Assembly: GCA_902782875.1 (NCBI GenBank)
Contig: CACZPE010000078.1
Span: forward strand, 1 to 8,280
Reading direction: 5' to 3'
DNA length: 8,280 nucleotides
Source of the DNA: an uncultured Ruminococcus sp.
Lineage (GTDB): Bacteria > Bacillota_A > Clostridia > Oscillospirales > Ruminococcaceae
A program made the translations under genes and the position numbers. This document shows, in pieces, positions 1 through 5,493 of the stretch. Each line of letters begins with the position of its first letter. Position 1 is the stretch's first letter. The notes under the pieces were generated by a model, which saw only the letters and a program-made list of their open reading frames with translations, was not told where the DNA came from and searched no databases.

Positions 1-1
1 A

Positions 2-1246
2 AAGGACGAGATGGAGAAGAATACAGCACGCGACAAATATGAGGACGGCTTTGGTCTGGGCTGGGATTCTGTATGCTATGAGGATGGAGTTGAGATGGAC
101 AGGGATGTCCGGATAGTATTCAAGGGCGGTTCACTCAATCATCAGTTTGCGGGGCTCATGGTCGCTCCCGATGAACAGATAAGCGTTTCCGTACTTACAA
201 GCGGAGGCGTCGGCATTGAACCTCAGGCAATGGCTGAACACCTTATGTATGCAGCATTATCGGAAAAAGGCGTCGCGAGTTACTACCCCGAGCCCGAAGA
301 AAAGCAGCTTGTTGATGCCGTTCCAGCCAAATATACGGAAATGGCTGATATATACGCAAGAGAGAGCGGTATATACACTGTATCTTTCCCTGACGGGAAG
401 TATATGGAGATAACCGAGCTTACATCGGTAGTTCCGCAAACAAAGCGCTATATGTACACTACTGAAGACACCTTCGTACTGATGAACGGAGAACCCGGTT
501 CATCTACATTTGCACAGGACACCGATCAGCATATCCTCGAATTCGTGGAAAGAAACGGAAAAACATATATCTGCGACTCAAGCAACGAGGATGTTGACGG
601 TTTCGGGCGCAATCTCAGCAATGAATACTTCCTTGAAAAGGTCGGTGCGTATGATGTGAGCGATGATGTTCAGAACGCATGGGCAGCAAGGGACGGACAG
701 AGATATTATATCACTTCCCTCAAATACTCGAATTTTTTTTATTTTTCCGTCCGTGCCGCATCTCCGTCCGCAACAGTTAAGGTACCCGACGGTGTGAAGG
801 GCTATGCGATAGTGGGCGGTAATGCTCTGAACGGTACTGTACGGATGGCAGATGCAGATCACGGAAAGGGCTTTGTGGAAATATCCGGACCAGCCGGACG
901 TGATGTAAAGGACTATGAGTTCTTCACAGAGAACGGCTGCGAGTATCTGCGTGCCGGTGACCTTGCCATGATAGCCATAAGGGAAAGCGACATACCTGAT
1001 TTTAATGCGGATATTCATGAAATAGCACTTGAAACCGGCAGTGCAAAGTGGTATAATATAGGAGAAATGGCTAACAAGTCCATTACTCTCACCATACCCG
1101 ATCATGCTTCGGTATATGTCTACGACAGATTCGACCATACAGTATATTCTTCATACATGACCGACTACGGCAACACGGTAAATCTTCCCGCAGAAGGAAA
1201 GATAGTGTTTATCGGTGAGACAGGCGGAAAGATCACAGTAGAGTAA
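2..1246 (+). CDS. Serine hydrolase, class C beta-lactamase/PBP-like, C-terminal part (5' truncated by window edge)
   Basis: The reading frame is open to the left edge, and the first ATG (position 11) falls inside the conserved fold, so the gene very probably begins outside the window. Numbering from that ATG, residues 13-17 (GFGLG) and K38-G39-G40 match the 'YGLGW ... HxGG' end of the beta-lactamase/penicillin-binding serine hydrolase domain. The strand that follows (AGLMVAPDEQISVSVLTSGG) is also typical. The catalytic SxxK and YxN motifs would lie upstream and cannot be seen. From about residue 100 to 411 there is a long beta-rich C-terminal region, beginning with a 'Y..SGIYTVSF.DGKYMEI' segment like the accessory beta domains found behind such hydrolases. 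No membrane segment is visible in this part. The family acts on peptidoglycan peptides, D-amino acid peptides or esters, so the exact substrate is unknown. It sits 31 nt before a two-component system and is probably co-transcribed with it. Confidence 0.8.
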   Translation, partial: KDEMEKNTARDKYEDGFGLGWDSVCYEDGVEMDRDVRIVFKGGSLNHQFAGLMVAPDEQISVSVLTSGGVGIEPQAMAEHLMYAALSEKGVASYYPEPEEKQLVDAVPAKYTEMADIYARESGIYTVSFPDGKYMEITELTSVVPQTKRYMYTTEDTFVLMNGEPGSSTFAQDTDQHILEFVERNGKTYICDSSNEDVDGFGRNLSNEYFLEKVGAYDVSDDVQNAWAARDGQRYYITSLKYSNFFYFSVRAASPSATVKVPDGVKGYAIVGGNALNGTVRMADADHGKGFVEISGPAGRDVKDYEFFTENGCEYLRAGDLAMIAIRESDIPDFNADIHEIALETGSAKWYNIGEMANKSITLTIPDHASVYVYDRFDHTVYSSYMTDYGNTVNLPAEGKIVFIGETGGKITVE

Positions 1247-1277
1247 ATGCAGACACCTATAAACGGAGATAAACGAT

Positions 1278-1994
1278 ATGAACTACAAATGCCTTGTGAT
1301 AGATGATGACAGGACCATTGCCGTCAACACAGCCGAATACTTCAATATATTCGATATCAGCACAGCTTATGTCACAAGCTATGAGGAAGCAGAGCGATTT
1401 TTGCAGGAAAACACAGTATCGCTTCTTCTTCTCGATATAAATCTCGGTGACAGGTCGGGCTTTGAGCTGTGCAAGAAGATACGCTCGGATTATGATATGC
1501 CGATACTGTTCATAAGCGCGAGAACAAGCGATGATGATGTGCTGACAGCGCTCAATATCGGCGGTGATGACTATATTAAAAAACCGTTTACTCTGAATAT
1601 ACTTCTTGCAAAGGTAAAGGCGATACTTAACAGATATGAAAAAGCGGCAGAAACAGCAAAAGCTGTTTCTGCCAAAGCTGTTGAACAGATATGCTCAGAC
1701 AGGATAGCGATTTCTGGTGATATCTGTCTTGATACCGCTGCACATACTATTATAAAAAACGGTGAGACGATCCCGCTCAAAGCTATGGAATACAAGATGC
1801 TTAGATATCTTCTGAACAACAGAAACCGTGTGGTTACCAAGGATGAATTCCTGCAGAATGTCTGGGAGGATGATTATGTCGGTGAAGGAACACTTGCAGT
1901 ACATATCAGACATCTCAGAGAAAAAACCGAGAACGATCCGAACGCCCCGGAGCATATCAAGACTGTATGGGGTGTAGGTTACATACTGGAATAA
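1278..1994 (+). CDS. OmpR/PhoB-family response regulator transcription factor
   Basis: This is a cytoplasmic DNA-binding response regulator of 238 aa, the usual family length. Residues 1-118 form the receiver domain: acidic pocket D9-D10-D11, phospho-acceptor D53 in 'LLLLDINLGDRSG', switch residue S80, and conserved K102 in 'IKKPF'. Residues about 140-238 form the winged-helix effector domain, with 'LKAMEYKMLRYLLNN', 'VVTKDEFLQNVW', 'VHIRHLREK' and the closing 'IKTVWGVGYILE'. The linker at residues 121-136 is alanine-rich and contains a small internal repeat (AKAVS/AKAVE) encoded by a near-perfect hairpin. GGAGA at 1265-1269 lies 8 nt before the ATG. The partner kinase starts 19 nt downstream. 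Target genes cannot be read from the sequence, but the linked serine hydrolase suggests a cell-wall or antibiotic-stress regulon. Confidence 0.95.
   Translation: MNYKCLVIDDDRTIAVNTAEYFNIFDISTAYVTSYEEAERFLQENTVSLLLLDINLGDRSGFELCKKIRSDYDMPILFISARTSDDDVLTALNIGGDDYIKKPFTLNILLAKVKAILNRYEKAAETAKAVSAKAVEQICSDRIAISGDICLDTAAHTIIKNGETIPLKAMEYKMLRYLLNNRNRVVTKDEFLQNVWEDDYVGEGTLAVHIRHLREKTENDPNAPEHIKTVWGVGYILE
1646..1673. repeat. Perfect 12-bp inverted repeat inside the response regulator linker
   Basis: GGCAGAAACAGC (1646-1657) and its exact complement GCTGTTTCTGCC (1662-1673) are separated by AAAA. It encodes residues 123-132 of the response regulator, in the alanine-rich linker. On the minus strand the hairpin is followed directly by GCTTTTTC, so it resembles a minus-strand intrinsic terminator. 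The plus strand has no U-tract after it. The 9-bp word AAAGCTGTT also occurs twice, at 1659-1667 and 1674-1682, which suggests a local 15-bp duplication. Confidence 0.75.
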
Positions 1995-2013
1995 TGCAGG
2001 AACGGAGAAGCTT

Positions 2014-3282
2014 ATGAAAACAAGCAGATTTCTTATTTTACCTGTTTTTATACTGGCAACATCTGTAGCAGCATGTTTCATTATTATGCGTACATATAAA
2101 GTATCACAGAATGATGTGATAATGTATAATAATATAGTACAGACAATCAAAGAAAACTGGGGAAGCAGTGATCCTCTGAACGGGAATTATTACGGAATGA
2201 CCGTATATATATACGACAATGAAGGATTCCCGGTGTATTACTCTGATAATGCGCCGCATCCCGAATCAGTTACTCAGGCATTGAAAGAGGGATATCTCTG
2301 CATAGCTGTCACGGATCAATCCAGATTTTTAGGTACTGCCGTTTTCCCTTCCCCTGAAAAGGAACATTTCATTCAGGCAGGCAACAGTCTTCTTGTTGTT
2401 GCGGTCATCATGTTTTCAGGCTTTGCTGTCTCATGCATCATATTCTGTATATATACCGAGATCAATGTGATCAGGCCCTTCAGAAAAATGAAGGAGTTTG
2501 CAGCCCGGATAGCTGCAGGCCAGCTTGATGAGCCGCTTACTATGGAAAAGAACAATATTTTCGGTATATTTACCGAAAGCTTTGATATAATGCGTGAAGA
2601 GCTGATAGCTGCAAGAAAAAGGGAGAATGACCTGAAAATAAAGGAAAAGGAGCTTGTCGCATCACTGAGTCATGACCTGAAGACTCCCATTGCGGGTATA
2701 AAAGTCATATGCGAGCTTCTGTCCGTAAAGATCAAGGATGCATATATTCTGGAGAAAATATATGATATACAGCAGAAATCCGATCATATGGCCGGAATGG
2801 TAAGTGATCTGCTTGCATCTGCGCTTGATGATCTGGGTGAGATGACCGTAAACTGTACTGATGAAAGCTCTCTTATCCTCCACGAACTGATAATCACCAA
2901 TGATCCGCGCTCTCTTGTCAGGGAAGAAAGCCTTCCCGAATGTCTGATAAAAGCAGACAGGAGCCGCATGTCACAGATAATCGGCAATATAATCAGCAAC
3001 TCATATAAATATGCAGATACACCTATAGATGTAAGGTATGTCATAAGTGATGATTATCTTAAAATGTCGTTTACTGATTACGGGAAGGGTGTACCAGAGG
3101 ATGAGCTTGATCTTATCACCAACAAATTCTACAGAGGGCGTGATGTACGCACATCAGGCACTGACGGAAGCGGCCTCGGTCTGTATATATCCTCCGAGCT
3201 TATTGCCAAAATGGGCGGAGAACTTGTATGTTCAAGCAGAGGTGACGGACTGACGGTAACCCTGTTTATCTGTCTTTCATAA
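2014..3282 (+). CDS. Membrane sensor histidine kinase (HAMP, HisKA, HATPase_c)
   Basis: This 422-aa sensor kinase is the likely partner of the preceding regulator. TM1 is at about residues 7-26, an extracytoplasmic sensor region of about 100 aa follows (27-125), and TM2 is at about 126-148. A HAMP-like linker covers 149-202. The dimerisation/phospho-acceptor helix carries SHDLKTP with H220. The ATP-binding domain shows the N-box (N325, N329 in 'IIGNIISNSYKYA'), G1 box DYGKG (355-359), F-box NKFYRG (370-375) and G2 box GSGLGL (385-390). All residues needed for autophosphorylation are present. GGAGA at 2004-2008 lies 5 nt before the ATG, and the same 'aacggaga' signal precedes the regulator. 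The sensor region matches no domain I can name, so the ligand is unknown. The gene ends just before a strong hairpin. Confidence 0.95.
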   Translation: MKTSRFLILPVFILATSVAACFIIMRTYKVSQNDVIMYNNIVQTIKENWGSSDPLNGNYYGMTVYIYDNEGFPVYYSDNAPHPESVTQALKEGYLCIAVTDQSRFLGTAVFPSPEKEHFIQAGNSLLVVAVIMFSGFAVSCIIFCIYTEINVIRPFRKMKEFAARIAAGQLDEPLTMEKNNIFGIFTESFDIMREELIAARKRENDLKIKEKELVASLSHDLKTPIAGIKVICELLSVKIKDAYILEKIYDIQQKSDHMAGMVSDLLASALDDLGEMTVNCTDESSLILHELIITNDPRSLVREESLPECLIKADRSRMSQIIGNIISNSYKYADTPIDVRYVISDDYLKMSFTDYGKGVPEDELDLITNKFYRGRDVRTSGTDGSGLGLYISSELIAKMGGELVCSSRGDGLTVTLFICLS

Positions 3283-3287
3283 AAACA

Positions 3288-3310
3288 GCCCCCGGCGAAT
3301 AGCCGGGGGC
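3288..3310 (-). terminator. Intrinsic terminator between convergent kinase and gpmA genes
   Basis: GCCCCCGGC (3288-3296) and GCCGGGGGC (3302-3310) form a perfect 9-bp, GC-only stem with a GAATA loop. Read on the minus strand the stem is followed by TGTTTTTATG, a short U-tract, so it best serves gpmA. On the plus strand it lies 5 nt after the kinase stop but is followed by ATTATGG, which is a poor U-tract. It probably ends both transcripts, less efficiently on the plus strand. Confidence 0.85.
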
Positions 3311-3325
3311 ATTATGGTTATATGA

Positions 3326-4072
3326 TTACTTAGCCTTACCCTGATTAGCAACAGCGTTCATCTTAGCCTTGAGTGCTTCCTGATCGCCGAGATAATAGGA
3401 CTTGATAACATTGAAGTCATCATCGAACTCATATACCAGAGGAGTTGCTGTAGGAATATTTACATTGATTATCTCATCAGAAGAGAGATTGTCAAAATAC
3501 TTAACAAGAGCTCTGAGAGAATTGCCGTGAGCAGCGATTATAACTCTCTTGCCTGCTTTCATTTCGGGCTTGATTACCTCATTGAAATAAGGAACAGCTC
3601 TTTCAATAGTAGTCTCAAGAGACTCATTTGCAGGAAGAAGAGCAGGATCAACATCACGGAACATAGCCTGCTTTGTAGCACTGCGCTCATCATCTGCATC
3701 AAGTGCCGGGGGCTTTATATCAAAGGATCTTCTCCAGATCTTTACCTGATCCTCGCCGTACTTCTCGGCAGTCTCTGATTTGTTGAGACCCTGAAGTGCG
3801 CCATAGTGACGCTCATTGAGCTTCCAGCTCTTGATAACGGGGAGCCATGCTCTGTCCATCTCATCAAGTGCATAATTGAGTGTATGTATAGCTCTCTTGA
3901 GGTAAGAAGTAAAGCAGATATCGAAATCATATCCCTCTTCCTTGAGAAGACGGCCTGCATTCTTTGCTTCCTCTACGCCCTTTTCGCTCAGATCAACATC
4001 CATCCAGCCTGTGAACAGGTTAAGCTTGTTCCACTCGCTTTCGCCGTGACGGACAAGTACAAGTTTCATCAT
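3326..4072 (-). CDS. gpmA: 2,3-bisphosphoglycerate-dependent phosphoglycerate mutase
   Basis: This cytosolic glycolytic and gluconeogenic enzyme interconverts 3-phosphoglycerate and 2-phosphoglycerate through a phosphohistidine. The 248-aa length fits the cofactor-dependent family. The N-terminal RHGESEWN carries the phospho-acceptor H9 and R8. '[15 protein letters not shown]' (18-32) is the family signature. R60 lies in 'SYLKRA', the acid/base E87 lies in '[11 protein letters not shown]' (85-95), and the second catalytic histidine H182 lies in '[12 protein letters not shown]'. Two ATG codons stand in tandem. The outer one (4072) is chosen because AAGGA on the minus strand (4083-4087) is 10 nt away, against 13 for the second. 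The gene is monocistronic here, with its own promoter and a terminator shared with the convergent kinase. The short lysine-rich tail (NQGKAK) is unremarkable. Confidence 0.97.
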   Translation of the reverse strand: MMKLVLVRHGESEWNKLNLFTGWMDVDLSEKGVEEAKNAGRLLKEEGYDFDICFTSYLKRAIHTLNYALDEMDRAWLPVIKSWKLNERHYGALQGLNKSETAEKYGEDQVKIWRRSFDIKPPALDADDERSATKQAMFRDVDPALLPANESLETTIERAVPYFNEVIKPEMKAGKRVIIAAHGNSLRALVKYFDNLSSDEIINVNIPTATPLVYEFDDDFNVIKSYYLGDQEALKAKMNAVANQGKAK

Positions 4073-4120
4073 AGTAATATGTTCCTTTCAAATAAGTTTG
4101 CTGTTATCAGCTCAAATGTT

Positions 4121-4149
4121 ATTGTACTATATTTTTCCGCATTTTTCAA
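4121..4149 (-). promoter_or_regulatory. Predicted sigma-A-type promoter of gpmA
   Basis: On the minus strand TTGAAA (4149-4144) and TACAAT (4126-4121) are separated by exactly 17 nt. The start of transcription would fall near 4114, giving a leader of about 40 nt before the gpmA ATG. The -35 box lies inside an inverted repeat (4137-4170) that could be an operator. Confidence 0.65.
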
Positions 4150-4170
4150 GAGCTTTTTGAAATTTGGCGG
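4137..4170. repeat. Imperfect inverted repeat covering the gpmA -35 region (possible operator)
   Basis: CCGCATTTTTCAA (4137-4149) faces TTGAAATTTGGCGG (4157-4170) across a 7-nt centre. The outer four base pairs and the inner six pair perfectly, with two mismatches and one bulged base between. The inner arm contains the gpmA -35 hexamer. The position suits a repressor or activator site. No U-tract in either direction argues for a terminator, and no named operator family matches. Confidence 0.4.
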
Positions 4171-4369
4171 AAAAACTCTTATTCGCCCGGTGTATTTTTA
4201 TAATATTAACATATAGTTCACATTACAAACGATATAAAAGTCGATTTCGATTATCAGAAATAATAGCTTAACATTGGCATCAAATAACCAAAAATCACAG
4301 CATATTGATAAAATGAATTGTTGAATGTAAAAAATATTTATATTTTTTTGGCCATTCTCACTTTTCCAC

Positions 4370-4398
4370 TTGATTTTTCACGGACAATGTGATAAAAT
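4370..4398 (+). promoter_or_regulatory. Predicted sigma-A-type promoter of the dehydrogenase-fumC-hdr operon
   Basis: TTGATT (4370-4375) and TAAAAT (4393-4398) are spaced by 17 nt. Transcription would begin near 4405, leaving an untranslated leader of about 128 nt before the dehydrogenase ATG at 4533. No other promoter is apparent between this gene and the hdr genes, so it may drive the whole cluster. Confidence 0.6.
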
Positions 4399-4454
4399 AG
4401 TGTAGACGGGGTAATAGCGCCTTTTTGCGGAAAGTATATGCAGGGTGCTCTTTT

Positions 4455-4486
4455 CTGATGCCTTGCGGGAGAGGATGCCGTATCAG
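4455..4486 (+). promoter_or_regulatory. Weak stem-loop in the dehydrogenase mRNA leader
   Basis: CTGATGC (4455-4461) can pair with GTATCAG (4480-4486), seven pairs including one G-U, around an 18-nt loop. An alternative stem pairs GCAGGG (4439-4444) with CCTTGC (4461-4466), and it overlaps the first, so the two are mutually exclusive at base 4461. No U-tract follows, so it is not an intrinsic terminator. The structure resembles no riboswitch I recognise. Confidence 0.25.
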
Positions 4487-4532
4487 TGCTTTACCCGGCA
4501 GAAAATATATCAAGAAAGCGAGAAATGTTATT

Positions 4533-5474
4533 ATGAGCAATAAGGTCACTATTATCGGCGCCGGAAGCGTCGGCTCCACCATCGCTTATACTATGGTGGT
4601 CAATGGCATTGCTTCTGAAATCGTGCTCATCGACATCAATGAGAACAAAGCCATAGGAGAGGCTATGGATATCCACCAGGGAGTACCCTTCTGCTCTCCT
4701 GCAAATGTATATGCAGGCAGCTATGCAGATGCAAAGGATTCCAACGTAGTTATCCTCACATCGGGAGTTGCAAGAAAGCCCGGTCAGTCAAGACTTGAAC
4801 TTGCTCAGATAAACGTAGATATAACCAAGACTATCATCCCTGAGATAACTAAGTATGCTCCGGATGCTATATATATAATAGTAAGCAATCCTATCGACAT
4901 ACTCACCTATCAGTTCCACAAATACTCAGGTCTTCCTGCTAACCATATCATCGGTTCCGGTACTACTCTTGACACTTCAAGACTTCGCACCGGTCTTTCC
5001 GAAGCATTTGATATCAGCCAGCAGAACGTTCACGCTTATGTATTCGGTGAGCATGGTGATTCCGCTTTCGTTCCCTGGTCTCTCACCAATATCGCCAGCA
5101 TGCCTATAGACGAATATATCAGTTCTCTTCCCGCTGACAGAAGGCCTACTGTTGACTACGATGCAATAGAGGAATACACCAGAAAGTCCGGCGGCAAGAT
5201 CATTGCGAACAAGGGCGCTACCTTCTATGCTATTGCAATATCCGTATGTCATATCTGCAAATGTCTCTTCAGCGGGGCAGATACAGCCCTGACAGTATCC
5301 TCCATGATGAACGGCGAATACGGCATTGATGATGTATGCCTTTCCGTTCTCACTATAATCGGCAGAGACGGCGTAGAGTGCAAGCTCAATGTTCCTCTCA
5401 CCGATGATGAGGTCGCTAAGCTCAGACACAGCGCTGACTGCCTCAAGAGCGTAATCAAGGATCTTAAATTCTGA
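4533..5474 (+). CDS. LDH-family NAD-dependent 2-hydroxyacid dehydrogenase: L-lactate dehydrogenase-like, probably malate dehydrogenase
   Basis: This 313-aa cytosolic NAD-dependent dehydrogenase has the LDH/MDH length and fold. GAGSVG (9-14) is the Rossmann loop and D34 binds the NAD ribose. Catalytic and substrate residues are R87, D147 and R150 in 'LDTSRLR', proton-relay H174 in 'GEHGDS', and T230. GEHGDS and overall similarity place it with L-lactate dehydrogenases. However, the specificity-loop residue, Gln in lactate enzymes (ANQKPGETR type), is Arg here: R81 in 'GVARKPGQSR', the malate dehydrogenase form. With fumarase 19 nt downstream, oxaloacetate/malate is the more likely substrate pair. 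An automated pipeline would probably call it L-lactate dehydrogenase. The start is chosen at MSNKVTIIGAG, the family N-terminus, although its Shine-Dalgarno is poor. In-frame upstream starts (ATG 4458, TTG 4425) would add a basic extension foreign to the family. Three cysteines cluster at C239, C242 and C244. Confidence 0.85.
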   Translation: MSNKVTIIGAGSVGSTIAYTMVVNGIASEIVLIDINENKAIGEAMDIHQGVPFCSPANVYAGSYADAKDSNVVILTSGVARKPGQSRLELAQINVDITKTIIPEITKYAPDAIYIIVSNPIDILTYQFHKYSGLPANHIIGSGTTLDTSRLRTGLSEAFDISQQNVHAYVFGEHGDSAFVPWSLTNIASMPIDEYISSLPADRRPTVDYDAIEEYTRKSGGKIIANKGATFYAIAISVCHICKCLFSGADTALTVSSMMNGEYGIDDVCLSVLTIIGRDGVECKLNVPLTDDEVAKLRHSADCLKSVIKDLKF

Positions 5475-5493
5475 TCATAAAGGAGCTAAACCA

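Larger units (their letters stand above)
4073..4532. other. Divergent AT-rich intergenic region, 460 bp
   Basis: This region separates the divergent gpmA and dehydrogenase-fumarase-hdr transcripts. It contains the gpmA promoter and inverted repeat on the left, a very AT-rich middle (about 4190-4350), and the downstream operon promoter plus its leader on the right. A second, weaker minus-strand promoter is possible in the middle: TTGTAA (4228-4223) and TATTAT (4205-4200) at 17-nt spacing, which would be an upstream gpmA start. I see no tRNA, no known riboswitch, no convincing Rex or CcpA site, and no small gene with a ribosome binding site. The open frames crossing it are short and lack coding character. 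Confidence 0.6.

Noticed and set aside
578..1138. Minus-strand open frame of 186 codons opposite the serine hydrolase
   Set aside because: It has no recognisable domain, the composition looks like antisense of a biased gene, and the plus-strand frame is clearly the coding one.
1695..2150. Minus-strand frame of 151 codons that a hairpin at 1646-1673 could terminate
   Set aside because: It overlaps the conserved DNA-binding domain of the regulator and the kinase N-terminus, and has no domain. An antisense non-coding RNA remains possible but no protein gene is supported.
3806..4216. Plus-strand open frame overlapping the gpmA start and promoter
   Set aside because: It runs antisense through strongly conserved phosphoglycerate mutase sequence and then through AT-rich promoter DNA. 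No product is recognisable.
4370..4420. Rex (NADH-sensing) or CcpA operator at the dehydrogenase promoter
   Set aside because: No TTGTTAA/TTAACAA-type palindrome and no TGWAANCGNTNWCA match could be found. The AT-rich words present are not dyads.
4425..4532. N-terminal extension of the dehydrogenase from TTG 4425 or ATG 4458
   Set aside because: The family N-terminus is matched exactly by the start at 4533, and neither upstream start has a clear ribosome binding site. It is kept only as a low-level question in the findings.
4073..4532. tRNA, riboswitch or small-gene content in the large intergenic region
   Set aside because: No cloverleaf, T-box or known aptamer core is visible, and short open frames lack ribosome binding sites.
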